The translations under genes were made by a program, and so were the position numbers. A DNA stretch of 64,000 nucleotides from Maribacter sp. ACAM166. GTDB taxonomy: Bacteria; Bacteroidota; Bacteroidia; Flavobacteriales; Flavobacteriaceae. The stretch covers positions 1 to 64,000 of the forward strand of contig NZ_VAUW01000016.1 of NCBI RefSeq assembly GCF_005771495.1. The letters are read 5' to 3'. The notes under the pieces are model-generated. The model did not search any database and was not told the DNA's origin. It saw only the letters and a list, made by a program, of their open reading frames with translations. Positions 27,670-36,943 of this stretch are shown here, one piece after another. The stretch's first letter is position 1, and every line of letters begins with the position of its first letter.

Positions 27670-29133
27670 ATGGAGAACAATCTTAATCAAGACAATAAAA
27701 CCCCTTCGAATAATGAGGGTAATGGTGGTGAGGAAGTGAAAAAAAATTTTCAGGGTTTACTCGGCAGTACCAAAAAGTTTCTTTCGGAACTGCTTGATAT
27801 ACGTGCCAATACGGATCAGCAAGCTACTAAAGAAGCTATTATCGCAGATATTCCCTTTAAAGGGCATACGTCTTGGATCCTGATATGTTCGATTTTCATT
27901 GCATCCATAGGTCTTAATGCCAATTCAACTGCGGTGGTAATTGGGGCGATGCTAATTTCGCCATTAATGGGGCCTATTTTAGGTATAGGATTATCTGTAG
28001 CAATTAATGATATTGATACGTTAAAAAGATCTTTGAAAAATTTTGCTGTCATGGTGGTCTTGAGTGTAATCACTGCGTATCTGTTTTATCGTTTCTTTCC
28101 ATTAAGGGATGAATCTTCAGAGCTATTGGCTAGAACTGCACCTGATATTAGGGATGTGCTTATAGCATTTTTTGGTGGACTGGCATTGGTTATTGCAAGA
28201 GCAAAAAAGGGTACCATCGCAAGTGTTATTTTTGGCGTGGCCATAGCAACAGCTTTGATGCCGCCTTTATGCACGGTTGGTTTTGGATTGGCAATAGGCA
28301 ACTGGTCTTATGCTACAGGGGCACTATATCTTTTTACAATTAACACCATATTTATTGCTTTGGCAACGTTTCTGGTAATTAAACTTTTGCGTTTTCCCAT
28401 GGTGCGCTATGTGAATTCTAAAAGAAGACGTTTAATAGGTAGGCTTGCCTCCTTGTTGGCTATTTTGGTTATGATTCCTGCTGGTGTGACTTTTTACAAT
28501 GTTTTTCAAGAGTCTTTGTTTAAAAGGGATGCGGATAATTTTATAAATGAAAAAATAGTTCCATATCAATTTTCTGACGAGGGTAAATTTTTAAAGGATT
28601 TTAGTGAAATAGCCTATAATGATGTTGAGAACTCTAAAATTGAACTAGTTTTTATGGGGAATGAAGCCATACCAGACAATGTGATAGCGACATGGAGAAA
28701 TCAGATGGCAGAATATAAGCAGTTGAAAAGAAGCGAATTAATTGTAGTACAGGGTTCTAGAAATGGAAATGCGAACGAGTTGAAATATGTGAATGAGCTT
28801 TACGAGTCTCAAAAAAGCATTTTAACAAGTAAGGATGAAAAAATTCAACTTTTAGAAAGCGAACTGATCCGTTTAAATCAAATTTCATCGAATCAAATTC
28901 CTTTTAAGGAAATCAGTCTTGAGGCCAAGGCTAATTATGAAAACCTAGAACGTTTGGGGTATGCGTATTTAATTTCTACGGATTTTAATAAGACCGATAG
29001 TATTCCCTTATTTGAGGTTACATGGAAAAAGGAAGTAAATAGGGCAGAAACTATAAAGAATATGAATAAGTTGCAGGAATGGTTGCGGCTGAGGCTAAAT
29101 AATAAGAGTATTCAAATTAAAGAAATGCCTTAG
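27670..29133 (+). CDS. DUF389 family membrane protein
   Basis: This 487-residue inner-membrane protein has a hydrophilic N-terminus, about six hydrophobic segments (residues about 60-270) and a C-terminal soluble domain with a predicted coiled coil near 390-420. The family signature is ANSTAVVIGAMLISPLMGPILGIGL followed by GLALVIARAKKGTIASVIFGVAIATALMPPL. The function of DUF389 proteins is not established. It ends the compact run that starts with the M28 peptidase and meets the ABC genes tail to tail two bases later. Confidence 0.88.
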   Translation: MENNLNQDNKTPSNNEGNGGEEVKKNFQGLLGSTKKFLSELLDIRANTDQQATKEAIIADIPFKGHTSWILICSIFIASIGLNANSTAVVIGAMLISPLMGPILGIGLSVAINDIDTLKRSLKNFAVMVVLSVITAYLFYRFFPLRDESSELLARTAPDIRDVLIAFFGGLALVIARAKKGTIASVIFGVAIATALMPPLCTVGFGLAIGNWSYATGALYLFTINTIFIALATFLVIKLLRFPMVRYVNSKRRRLIGRLASLLAILVMIPAGVTFYNVFQESLFKRDADNFINEKIVPYQFSDEGKFLKDFSEIAYNDVENSKIELVFMGNEAIPDNVIATWRNQMAEYKQLKRSELIVVQGSRNGNANELKYVNELYESQKSILTSKDEKIQLLESELIRLNQISSNQIPFKEISLEAKANYENLERLGYAYLISTDFNKTDSIPLFEVTWKKEVNRAETIKNMNKLQEWLRLRLNNKSIQIKEMP

Positions 29134-29135
29134 GA

Positions 29136-29903
29136 TTAATTTTGTTCTTGAATATACATCTGGCGCACTTTTTTGAAAAGGTCAGATGAATAAACAAAAT
29201 CAGTCACCGCTTCATTGTCGGTTTTAAAAATTTCATTTTTTGTCCCTTCCCATTCTTTAAGCCCGTCCTTTAAGAAAATTATCTTTTCTCCAATTTGCAT
29301 AACAGAATTCATGTCATGGGTGTTAATGACCGTAGTTATGTTATATTCTTCTGTGATTTCCTTAATGAGGTTATCGATTAGAATCGCTGTTTTTGGATCT
29401 AGGCCCGAATTTGGTTCGTCACAAAAAAGATATTTTGGGTTCATCACAATTGCTCTTGCTATAGCAACTCGTTTTTGCATGCCTCCAGATATTTCTGATG
29501 GAAATTTTTGATGCGCATCAATTAGATTAACTCTTTTAAGTACGGCATCTACACGTTCTTGCATTTCCGATTTAGATTGTTTCGTAAACATTTCCAACGG
29601 AAACATGACGTTCCCTTCTACGGTCATACTATCAAAAAGCGCGCTACCTTGAAATACCATTCCCATTTCTTGTCGCAGATCACGTTTTTCATTATCAGAA
29701 AGTTCAGAATATTTTTTTCCATCGTATGCTATATTTCCTTCTTCCGGGGAAAATAGACCTAAAAGACATTTAAGGAAAACCGTTTTACCCGAACCACTTT
29801 GACCAATAATCAAATTCGTTTTGCCTTTTTCAAATGTGATAGAAACACCTTTAAGAATATGAGCATCGCCAAAAGATTTATGTATGTCTTGTACTTCTAT
29901 CAT
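29136..29903 (-). CDS. ABC transporter ATP-binding protein, MlaF-like
   Basis: This 255-residue ATPase pairs with the permease upstream, probably for phospholipid transport between the membranes. The start chosen is the ATG that overlaps the permease stop (TAATG). Motifs are GQSGSGKT (Walker A), SGGMQKRVAIARA (signature), YLFCDEPNSGLDP (Walker B) and the switch THDMNS. The GGMQKR form is typical of the Mla subgroup. An in-frame upstream extension of 20 codons overlapping the permease gene is rejected. Confidence 0.92.
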   Translation of the reverse strand: MIEVQDIHKSFGDAHILKGVSITFEKGKTNLIIGQSGSGKTVFLKCLLGLFSPEEGNIAYDGKKYSELSDNEKRDLRQEMGMVFQGSALFDSMTVEGNVMFPLEMFTKQSKSEMQERVDAVLKRVNLIDAHQKFPSEISGGMQKRVAIARAIVMNPKYLFCDEPNSGLDPKTAILIDNLIKEITEEYNITTVINTHDMNSVMQIGEKIIFLKDGLKEWEGTKNEIFKTDNEAVTDFVYSSDLFKKVRQMYIQEQN

Positions 29904-30640
29904 TATCCTAATAAGAGTTGGGTTAAAATATAATTTATGATGATGATGGCAACACTGGTCCAAACAAATGCAGTTGTGCTAGCCTTGCCTACTTCTAAGG
30001 CTCCACCTTTCATGTAAAAACCGTGAAATGAAGGTATCGTTGCAATGATAAAGGCGAAAATCAACGTCTTGATAAAGGCATATGCTATATGAAAAGGCAC
30101 AAAATCGGTCTGTAGTCCTGTAACGAAATCGGTACTGGTCAAGAAACCACCAAAAACACCGGCCATCCAGCCACCGAAAATACCCACGTACATTGAAATG
30201 GCAATAGCAAAGGGGTAAAATAGCATGGCTATGATTTTCGGAAAAACCAAGTAGTTCAGTGAATTTACACCCATTACCTCTAATGCATCTATTTGTTCAG
30301 TAACTCGCATCGTACCAATGCTTGAGGTGATATAAGAGCCTACCTTGCCCGCCATGATTATGGAAACAAATGTTGGAGCAAACTCTAAGATTACTGATTG
30401 TCTGGTAGCGAAACCAATAAGATTCCTCGGTATTAAGGGGTTGGTGAGGTTAAGTGCAGTTTGTATCGCAACCACAGCGCCAATAAAAAACGAAATAAAA
30501 ATGATAATACCTAAAGAGCTGAAAATCAATTCGTCTATTTCTTTATAAATAAGCGTTTTCATTATTCTCCATTTAGTGGGCTTTTTAAATACCTCACGGA
30601 TCATAATTGCATAGCTTCCTACAGATGCTAAATAGTTCAT
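29903..30640 (-). CDS. MlaE family lipid ABC transporter permease
   Basis: The 245-residue inner-membrane permease shows the MlaE family features: FFIGAVVAIQTALNL, RQSVILEFAPTFVSIIMAGKVGSYITSSIGTM, and VTEQIDALEVMGVNSLNYLVFPKIIAM. It forms a two-gene unit with the ATPase. The substrate-binding MlaD/MCE partner, often adjacent in Bacteroidota, is not in this window. Confidence 0.93.
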   Translation of the reverse strand: MNYLASVGSYAIMIREVFKKPTKWRIMKTLIYKEIDELIFSSLGIIIFISFFIGAVVAIQTALNLTNPLIPRNLIGFATRQSVILEFAPTFVSIIMAGKVGSYITSSIGTMRVTEQIDALEVMGVNSLNYLVFPKIIAMLFYPFAIAISMYVGIFGGWMAGVFGGFLTSTDFVTGLQTDFVPFHIAYAFIKTLIFAFIIATIPSFHGFYMKGGALEVGKASTTAFVWTSVAIIIINYILTQLLLG

Positions 30641-30725
30641 TGATTAAAAATAGAATTCTTACTGTAAAAATAACAATAAAGGACTTGATTTAACCTGCGT
30701 TTAATCTTTAAAGCTGTAAATTATT

Positions 30726-30733
30726 TACATTTG
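30726..30733 (+). promoter_or_regulatory. Candidate -7 promoter element of the pafA-like gene
   Basis: TACATTTG matches TAnnTTTG and ends 18 bases before the start codon. The -33 TTG was not found at proper spacing. A PHO-box-like repeat was looked for and not seen. Confidence 0.4.
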
Positions 30734-30751
30734 CGCTACAATTAGATAGGT

Positions 30752-32425
30752 ATGAAAATGAAAAATTATTTTATTATTACGTTGTTTATTGCTGGTCTGT
30801 TATTTACGGCTGATTTATCGGCACAAAATAGGAGTAAGTCTGATGAAGGAGATGAAGAATTAAGAACTACACCCAAACTTGTTGTAGGTATTGTTGTAGA
30901 TCAAATGCGTTATGATTATTTGACACGCTTTTATGACCATTTTGGTAAAGATGGTTTTAAGAGATTGGTAGAGCAGGGTTTTAATTGCAAAAATAATCAT
31001 TTTAATTATGCACCCACGAGTACGGGCCCTGGCCATACTTCTGTATATACCGGCGCCACACCATCGGTTCATGGTATTATAGGGAACAATTGGTATGATA
31101 AGGAAGCTGACTTGGATGTGTATTGCGCAGGCGACGATTCTTATAGTTCTGTTGGAACAACTTCAGATGCGGGTCAAATGTCACCGCATCGTATGACGGT
31201 CACCACCGTTACTGATGAATTAAGGTTGCATAATCAAATGCGAGGTAAAACCATTGCAATTGCATTGAAGGATAGGGGGGCTGTTTTACCAGGTGGTCAC
31301 ACGGCCAATGCTGCTTATTGGTTTCATGGAGCAGATGAAGGTAAGTGGATAACTAGTACGTATTATATGAAACAGCTTCCTAAATGGGTAATGGATTTCA
31401 ATACATCGGGTAAGGCCAAATCCTATAAAAAAGCATGGAATACACTTAAGGATATAAAGGAATATAAGGAGAGCGGAACGGATGATAATGCATATGAGGG
31501 CTTGTTTGAAGGCGAAACAGCACCTACTTTCCCTCATAGTACAACATCGCTTTTAGATAAGACAAAGGATTTTGACCTAATAAAGGGGACACCTTATGGA
31601 AATTCATTGACTACTGACTTTGCTATAGAAGCCTTAAAACAAGAAGGGTTAGGAAAAGATGGAATAACAGATTTTTTAGCGGTAAGTTTTTCAAGTACCG
31701 ATTATGTTGGTCATAAATATGGAGTCAACTCTAAAGAAGTGCAGGATACGTATTTAAGGTTAGATGAAGATTTAGCTAGACTGTTCAAAGCTTTGGACAA
31801 GAATGTAGGTGAAGGGGAGTATACATTGTTTTTGTCTGCAGATCATGCTGCTATTCAAGTCCCTGCATACTTAAGAGATCAAAAAATTCCGGCTGGATAT
31901 GTAGATAATGCTTCTAATTCAAAAAAGCTTTCTGAGTTTTTAAACTATACGTATGGTACGGAAGATATCGTTAAAAACTATTCTAATTACCAGTTGTTTT
32001 TAGATCATGAAATCATCAAGAATTTAGATCTTAAACTGGCAGATGTTCAAGCAAATATCGCTCAAGAATTTTTAAGTTATGCTGCTGTTGATAGGGTGTA
32101 CACGGCAGATCAGATGTGGAATAATGAATATACTTCTGGCATTCCTTACATATTACAGAACGGATATAACCAAAAACGATCAGGAGACATATTGATTGTT
32201 TTAAAACCTGGTTTTATCTCGTATTCGAACACTGGGTCTACACACGGCTCACCACAGATTTACGACACCCACACGCCATTGTTATTTTATGGTAAAGGAA
32301 TAAAGCCTGGTTCAACTGTAAAGCGTACTGAGATACCAGATATAGCACCTACAATAGCTGCTCTATTAGGAATTTCTTTTCCGAGTGGTACTAGCGGTAA
32401 GCCTATAATAGCAGTATTAGAATAG
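30752..32425 (+). CDS. PafA-like alkaline phosphatase
   Basis: This exported phosphomonoesterase/phosphodiesterase of the alkaline phosphatase superfamily probably scavenges phosphate from organic phosphates. The 557 residues begin with a signal peptide ending near LSAQ. The metal-binding segment VVGIVVDQMRYDYL and the nucleophile region YAPTSTGPGHTSVYTGATPSVHGIIGNNWYD are as in PafA enzymes of flavobacteria. Further metal ligands appear in FSSTDYVGHKYG, SADHA and STHGSPQIYDTHTP. murI follows after one base, so the two may be cotranscribed although their functions are unrelated. Confidence 0.9.
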   Translation: MKMKNYFIITLFIAGLLFTADLSAQNRSKSDEGDEELRTTPKLVVGIVVDQMRYDYLTRFYDHFGKDGFKRLVEQGFNCKNNHFNYAPTSTGPGHTSVYTGATPSVHGIIGNNWYDKEADLDVYCAGDDSYSSVGTTSDAGQMSPHRMTVTTVTDELRLHNQMRGKTIAIALKDRGAVLPGGHTANAAYWFHGADEGKWITSTYYMKQLPKWVMDFNTSGKAKSYKKAWNTLKDIKEYKESGTDDNAYEGLFEGETAPTFPHSTTSLLDKTKDFDLIKGTPYGNSLTTDFAIEALKQEGLGKDGITDFLAVSFSSTDYVGHKYGVNSKEVQDTYLRLDEDLARLFKALDKNVGEGEYTLFLSADHAAIQVPAYLRDQKIPAGYVDNASNSKKLSEFLNYTYGTEDIVKNYSNYQLFLDHEIIKNLDLKLADVQANIAQEFLSYAAVDRVYTADQMWNNEYTSGIPYILQNGYNQKRSGDILIVLKPGFISYSNTGSTHGSPQIYDTHTPLLFYGKGIKPGSTVKRTEIPDIAPTIAALLGISFPSGTSGKPIIAVLE

Positions 32426-32426
32426 T

Positions 32427-33215
32427 ATGGATAAAAGGCCGATAGGTATTTTTGATTCTGGTATTGGGGGCACTTCTATTTGGGGTAAAATTCAAGAACT
32501 CTTGCCGTTTGAAGATTGTATTTATTTGGCTGATAGTAAAAACGCTCCCTACGGTGAAAAATCTGAAGAAATAATTTTAGATCTTAGTATTAAGAATACA
32601 GAGTATCTGTTAAGCTTAGGGTGTAAAATTATTGTAATTGCCTGTAATACGGCTACAACTAATGCTATTGACTACCTGCGAGAAAAGTACAAAGTACCAT
32701 TTATAGGTATTGAGCCTGCCATAAAACCGGCTGCAATTAACTCTCAATCTAAGATAGTTGGCGTATTGGCTACAAAAGGAACCTTATCAAGTAGCTTATT
32801 TCATAGTACAACAAAAAACCATGCTGAGGGTATTACCATTTTGGAGCAACGAGGAACAGGTTTAGTCGAAATAATTGAAAAAGGAAAGTTGCAAAGTGAT
32901 GAATTGTATAGGCTTTTAGAAGCCTATATCAAACCTATGCTTGAAAAGGGTATGGATTATCTGGTTTTAGGCTGCACTCATTACCCTTATTTAATTCCAA
33001 TATTGAAAAAGATACTGCCTGCAGATATTAAGATTATAGATTCTGGGCAGGCAGTTGCAAGACAAACGAAAACGGTGTTAAAAAAATTTGATTTGTTAAC
33101 TACTTCAACTGAGCTGGGAACATATCAATTTTATTCTAATGGAGATGAAAAGGTGCTATTTAATATTTTACAGTCGAATAAATTAAATCTAACGGTTTCT
33201 TTTAAAGACTTTTAA
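32427..33215 (+). CDS. murI: Glutamate racemase
   Basis: Glutamate racemase supplies D-glutamate for peptidoglycan. The 262 residues show the motif DSGIGG at 10-15, the first catalytic Cys73 in IACNTATTNA, and the second, Cys183, in LGCTHYPYL. The gene starts one base after the phosphatase stop and its 3' end overlaps the convergent folA gene by 14 bases. Confidence 0.96.
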   Translation: MDKRPIGIFDSGIGGTSIWGKIQELLPFEDCIYLADSKNAPYGEKSEEIILDLSIKNTEYLLSLGCKIIVIACNTATTNAIDYLREKYKVPFIGIEPAIKPAAINSQSKIVGVLATKGTLSSSLFHSTTKNHAEGITILEQRGTGLVEIIEKGKLQSDELYRLLEAYIKPMLEKGMDYLVLGCTHYPYLIPILKKILPADIKIIDSGQAVARQTKTVLKKFDLLTTSTELGTYQFYSNGDEKVLFNILQSNKLNLTVSFKDF

Positions 33216-33717
33216 GAATAGTGCTCTTTCTTTCGTAAGTCAAATAAGTGAATGCATATTTGTGACGTTCGTCTGTAGAATGAAATTCTCGTTTGGTCAT
33301 CACCCAACAATCGTCATCAATTTCTGGAAAGTACGTATCTGCATCTTCAAAGTTTGTATGAACACGAGTAAGTTCTATTTTGTCGGCGTGTTCTTCGGCC
33401 TGCTTATAGATTTCGCCGCCCCCAATTATAAAGGCTATTTCATTTTTAACTTGTGCAATTGCATCTTCTAAGGAATGTACTACAATGCAATCATCATACG
33501 CTACACTATAGTTTTTATCTCTTGTAATAATAAAGTGAGTTCTATTCGGTAATGGTTTTGGAAAGCTTTCAAAGGTTTTTCTGCCCATTATAATTTTATG
33601 ACCAGAAGTGAGTTTTTTAAAACGTTTAAAATCATCGGGTAAATGCCATAGTAAATCATTGTCCTTTCCCAAAGCATTATTGTCTGCAGCAGCAGCTATC
33701 ATTATTAACGTTTTCAA
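33202..33717 (-). CDS. folA: Dihydrofolate reductase
   Basis: DHFR reduces dihydrofolate to tetrahydrofolate with NADPH. The 171 residues contain AAADNNALGKDNDLLWHLPDDFKRFK, KIIMGRKTFESFPKPLPNRTHFIITR, and FIIGGGEIYKQA, all diagnostic. It lies downstream of the 2TM gene with a four-base overlap and is convergent with murI. thyA, which produces its substrate, lies 2.3 kb away on the same strand but in a separate unit. Confidence 0.97.
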   Translation of the reverse strand: MKTLIMIAAAADNNALGKDNDLLWHLPDDFKRFKKLTSGHKIIMGRKTFESFPKPLPNRTHFIITRDKNYSVAYDDCIVVHSLEDAIAQVKNEIAFIIGGGEIYKQAEEHADKIELTRVHTNFEDADTYFPEIDDDCWVMTKREFHSTDERHKYAFTYLTYERKSTILKSL

Positions 33718-34103
33718 AGTAGTTTTTTTTTAGTGTCCGTTTCAATCATAGAGGGTAATTCTATTTCTTTCTCCATTTCAGAAATACGTTGCTTTTGTTT
33801 TTGCACTAATTTCTCTCGTTGAGAACGTTCCCATTCTTTACCTATAAACTTATTAGTGATAAAAACGTTGAAAATGTGAAGAACAAATAAAAATGCCCAA
33901 AAGGTAATGGCCCAAATGAACCAGTTATATTCCTGTCCGTATTTTAAAATTTTATTGATAAGAATTAAGAAGACACTTCCCACTAAAAAGGCTACAAAAT
34001 GAGTGTATAAACGTTTTTTTTGTGAAATTCTTTTTTGAGCATTTTCTACAAGTTCGTGCTGCTCTAAATCTAATTTGGCTGTATTTTTAGTATTGGAAAA
34101 CAT
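33714..34103 (-). CDS. 2TM domain-containing protein
   Basis: This small membrane protein of 129 residues has an amphipathic N-terminal stretch, two hydrophobic segments (about 36-56 and 65-86) and a Lys/Glu-rich C-terminus. The pattern KRLYTHFVAFLVGSVFLI followed by NWFIWAITFWAFLFVLHIF is the Bacteroidota 2TM domain, whose role is unknown. The start at MFSNTKN is chosen because a longer in-frame start would run into the divergent aminotransferase gene. It overlaps folA by four bases. Confidence 0.8.
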   Translation of the reverse strand: MFSNTKNTAKLDLEQHELVENAQKRISQKKRLYTHFVAFLVGSVFLILINKILKYGQEYNWFIWAITFWAFLFVLHIFNVFITNKFIGKEWERSQREKLVQKQKQRISEMEKEIELPSMIETDTKKKLL

Positions 34104-34158
34104 AGCTCTTCCTATCTTTAAGTCAAAGATACAGGAAATGTATTTTAACCAAAAAAAT

Positions 34159-35244
34159 ATGAAAAAATTAAGAAAGGAATTTCCCATTTTACGAAATGGT
34201 ATTTATGCGAATACTGCAGTATATGGCTTATTGTATGAATCGCTCTTGGAATGGAGACAAGAACATGATCTTGATTTTTTGATTCATGGCAGCGATATGC
34301 GAGAAAATTCTTTAAAAGTTATTTCAGATACGCGCCAAACGGTTGGTGAGTTTTTTAATTGTAAACGTGAAAATATAGCCTTGGTCAATAATTTTTCTAC
34401 AGGGCTTAATGTTTTGTTGGAGGGAATACATCCTAAGAAAAAAATAGTGCTTATTGAGGGGGATTATCCATCCTTAAATTGGAGTTTTGAGAATAGGAAT
34501 TTTGATATTCGCTATGTTCAAATGGTAGCTAATATTGAAGAACAAATACAGGAAATAGTAGAAAACGAACATATTGATGTTCTTGCTTTAAGCCTAGTTC
34601 AGTGGCTGGATGGTTTTTTTATTGATTTGGCTTTTTTAAAACGACTAAAAAGTGAAAATCCAGATTTGATGATAATCGCTGACGGAACTCAGTTTTGTGG
34701 TAGTACAGAATTTGATTTTGAAGATTCGGGTATTGATGTTTTGGGAGCAAGTGCATATAAATGGTTGTTGGCTGGTTATGGAAATGGGTTCATGTTGTTT
34801 TCTGACCGTGTGAAAGATGAGGTTTATGTTAAAAATATTGGTTTCAATGCGGCAAACGGTGATCTAAATAAAAAGGATCATATTAGATTTGCTAAGTTAT
34901 TTGAACCAGGACATCTGTCTTCATTAACCTTTGGGAGTTTAAAGTTTTCGTTGAATTATTTAACAAAAATAGGTGTAGATAAAATTACTGCCCATAACCG
35001 TAAATTGTCAGAGAAAGCAAAACATGAATTTCAAGGGTTAGGACTCCTAGATGATAAGTTTTATGGCAGAGGAAATCATAGTACAATATTCAATATCGAG
35101 GCTAATGAGGCAACTTTTCAACACCTTCAGAACAACGATGTCTATTGTGCCAAAAGAGGACAGGGAGTGCGCTTAAGTTTCCATTTATACAATACTGAAG
35201 AAGAAATCGATACAATTGTAAAAATCTTAAAGACAAGTAGATAG
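34159..35244 (+). CDS. Aminotransferase class V family protein
   Basis: This PLP enzyme of 361 residues belongs to the NifS/isopenicillin-epimerase-like fold type I group. It shows NFSTGLNVLLEGI for phosphate-cofactor binding, ALSLVQWLDGFFIDL, IADGTQFCGSTEFDFEDSGIDVLG, and the cofactor Lys in GASAYKWLLAGYGNGF. No desulfurase active-site cysteine loop is evident. Substrate is unknown. The ATG at 34159 leaves a normal divergent gap to the 2TM gene; in-frame ATGs upstream at 34138 and further 5' are possible but overlap it or leave no promoter space. Confidence 0.83.
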   Translation: MKKLRKEFPILRNGIYANTAVYGLLYESLLEWRQEHDLDFLIHGSDMRENSLKVISDTRQTVGEFFNCKRENIALVNNFSTGLNVLLEGIHPKKKIVLIEGDYPSLNWSFENRNFDIRYVQMVANIEEQIQEIVENEHIDVLALSLVQWLDGFFIDLAFLKRLKSENPDLMIIADGTQFCGSTEFDFEDSGIDVLGASAYKWLLAGYGNGFMLFSDRVKDEVYVKNIGFNAANGDLNKKDHIRFAKLFEPGHLSSLTFGSLKFSLNYLTKIGVDKITAHNRKLSEKAKHEFQGLGLLDDKFYGRGNHSTIFNIEANEATFQHLQNNDVYCAKRGQGVRLSFHLYNTEEEIDTIVKILKTSR

Positions 35245-35337
35245 CTATTCATTAAAGTCAATTAAAGAAGGATAAAAATCGTTTACATAGATAAAATACT
35301 TTATTTTTTATCAAATTCATAAAAATGGTCTTAGGTG

Positions 35338-35369
35338 TTGGAAATGAGTCTTTTATTATAGTAATTTTG
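35338..35369 (+). promoter_or_regulatory. Promoter of the small glycogen-binding-like protein gene
   Basis: TTG at 35338-35340 and TAATTTTG at 35362-35369 are separated by 21 bases, within the range described for Bacteroidota promoters. The start codon follows 24 bases later. Confidence 0.6.
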
Positions 35370-35393
35370 CTTTGAATTATTAAAATTAATATC

Positions 35394-35690
35394 ATGGCAA
35401 TTGCAAAACAATATTTAAAGACAAAACCTGTATGTAAGGTAACTTTTACAGTTCCTGCAGAAGAAGCAAAAAAAGTATCTGTAGTAGGAGATTTCAATAA
35501 CTGGAACCCAAAAGGTAGTACTTTGAAGAAATTAAAGAATGGAACTTTTAAAGGAACGTTTGATTTTCCTAAAGAAAATTCTTATGAATTCAAATACATA
35601 GTTGACGGTAACTTCATTAATGAGCCTGAAGCTGATCGTTATCAGTGGAATGATTATGCTGGTTCTGAGAACGCTGTTTTAGAATTGTAG
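35394..35690 (+). CDS. Isoamylase early-set (CBM48/AMPK-like) domain protein
   Basis: This 98-residue protein consists almost entirely of one glycogen-binding-like beta-sandwich domain. The signature is VSVVGDFNNWNPKGSTLKKL, then NGTFKGTF, YEFKYIVDGNFI, and NDYAGSENAVLEL. The same domain is fused to branching enzymes and AMPK beta, but here it stands alone and no glycogen gene is adjacent. It could bind alpha-glucan or have a regulatory role. It has its own promoter and terminator. Confidence 0.85.
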   Translation: MAIAKQYLKTKPVCKVTFTVPAEEAKKVSVVGDFNNWNPKGSTLKKLKNGTFKGTFDFPKENSYEFKYIVDGNFINEPEADRYQWNDYAGSENAVLEL

Positions 35691-35720
35691 AAGATTATTA
35701 ACATCTATATACAATATATG

Positions 35721-35752
35721 AGGCGTGCTATGTTAAGTAGTGCGCCTTTTTC
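35721..35752 (+). terminator. Terminator of the CBM48-like gene
   Basis: AGGCGTGCTA pairs with TAGTGCGCCT over 10 positions (two wobbles), followed by T residues. It lies 31 bases after the stop. The next 230 bases up to thyA hold nothing recognisable. Confidence 0.8.
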
Positions 35753-35984
35753 ATGTTTAAGAAGTTGGTAGTACAAAATACATATTTTAGATGCTTTAGA
35801 ACTAAAAACTGTCCTTTTTAAAATCTAGCTCTTTTACATGTGATCTGCTGTTTATTGTGTCAGTATATTCATGTAATTCTATTTCCTTTTGTGGAAAATA
35901 TACAGATAAACTACTTTGAGAAGAGCAGAATGTAGAGGCAAGAATTATAATAATAAAACAATAAGGTATTTTGCCATTGATATG

Positions 35985-36809
35985 TTATATGGCAACTTTC
36001 CCTTTGATGTGTGCATGCGGATTATAATCAACCAACGTAAAGTCCTCAAATTTGAAATCAAAAATATCTTTTACGTTTTGGTTGATTTCCATTTTTGGCA
36101 AAGGTCTAGTTTCTCTGCTTAGTTGTAGTTCAACCTGTTCCATGTGATTGTTGTAAATATGGGCGTCGCCAAACGTATGAATGAAATCACCAACTTCATA
36201 CCCGCATACTTGTGCCATCATCATGGTGAATAATGCATAAGATGCTATATTAAACGGTACGCCTAAGAAAATATCTGCACTTCGTTGGTATAGTTGACAT
36301 GATAATTTACCATCAGAAACGTAGAATTGAAAAAAGGCATGACATGGTGGTAAAGCGGCTTTGCCATTGGCGACATTCTCAGAAAAAGTTTTCGAGGTAT
36401 CAGGTAATACACTTGGGTTCCATGCAGTAACCAACATTCTTCGGCTATTGGGGTTAGTTTTTAATGAATGGACGACTTCTTTAATTTGGTCGATCTCATC
36501 ATCATTCCAATTACGCCATTGATGACCATATACAGGACCTAAATCGCCACTTTCATCAGCCCAATCGTTCCAAATACGTACTCCGTTTTCCTGTAAATAC
36601 TCAATATTGGTATCTCCTTTTAAGAACCACAACAATTCATATACGATGGATTTTAAATGTAGTTTTTTAGTGGTTACCATAGGAAAACCTTTACTAAGGT
36701 CAAATCTCATTTGATATCCAAAAACACTTTTTGTTCCCGTTCCTGTTCGGTCACCTTTTTGGTTGCCTTCTTTAAGAACATGTTTTAAAAGGTCATGATA
36801 TTGTTTCAT
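35985..36809 (-). CDS. thyA: Thymidylate synthase
   Basis: ThyA methylates dUMP to dTMP with methylene-tetrahydrofolate. The 274 residues show [33 protein letters not shown], the [10 protein letters not shown] phosphate-binding segment, catalytic Cys156 in [12 protein letters not shown], and [21 protein letters not shown] short insertion precedes the active-site Cys compared with the E. coli enzyme. It lies downstream of the nucleoside transporter on the same strand. Confidence 0.97.
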   Translation of the reverse strand: MKQYHDLLKHVLKEGNQKGDRTGTGTKSVFGYQMRFDLSKGFPMVTTKKLHLKSIVYELLWFLKGDTNIEYLQENGVRIWNDWADESGDLGPVYGHQWRNWNDDEIDQIKEVVHSLKTNPNSRRMLVTAWNPSVLPDTSKTFSENVANGKAALPPCHAFFQFYVSDGKLSCQLYQRSADIFLGVPFNIASYALFTMMMAQVCGYEVGDFIHTFGDAHIYNNHMEQVELQLSRETRPLPKMEINQNVKDIFDFKFEDFTLVDYNPHAHIKGKVAI

Positions 36810-36943
36810 AGCAATTGAATTAACGTTTATCCAAAAAGGGATTTACAGGTTCTACAAAAATACTATTACCGTTAATTATTAAAGAAGTTTTACTGAAAGG
36901 TTTATGAAAATTTGTTAACCAAAATTAATATCAAATGGAACAC

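Noticed and set aside
29904-29963. N-terminal extension of the MlaF-like ATPase
   Set aside because: The extension (with a His run) is the permease 3' end in another frame; the ATG at 29903 gives the family-typical start and a TAATG overlap.
34075-34158. N-terminal extension of the class V aminotransferase
   Set aside because: It would overlap the divergent 2TM gene, and homology to the family begins after the ATG at 34159.
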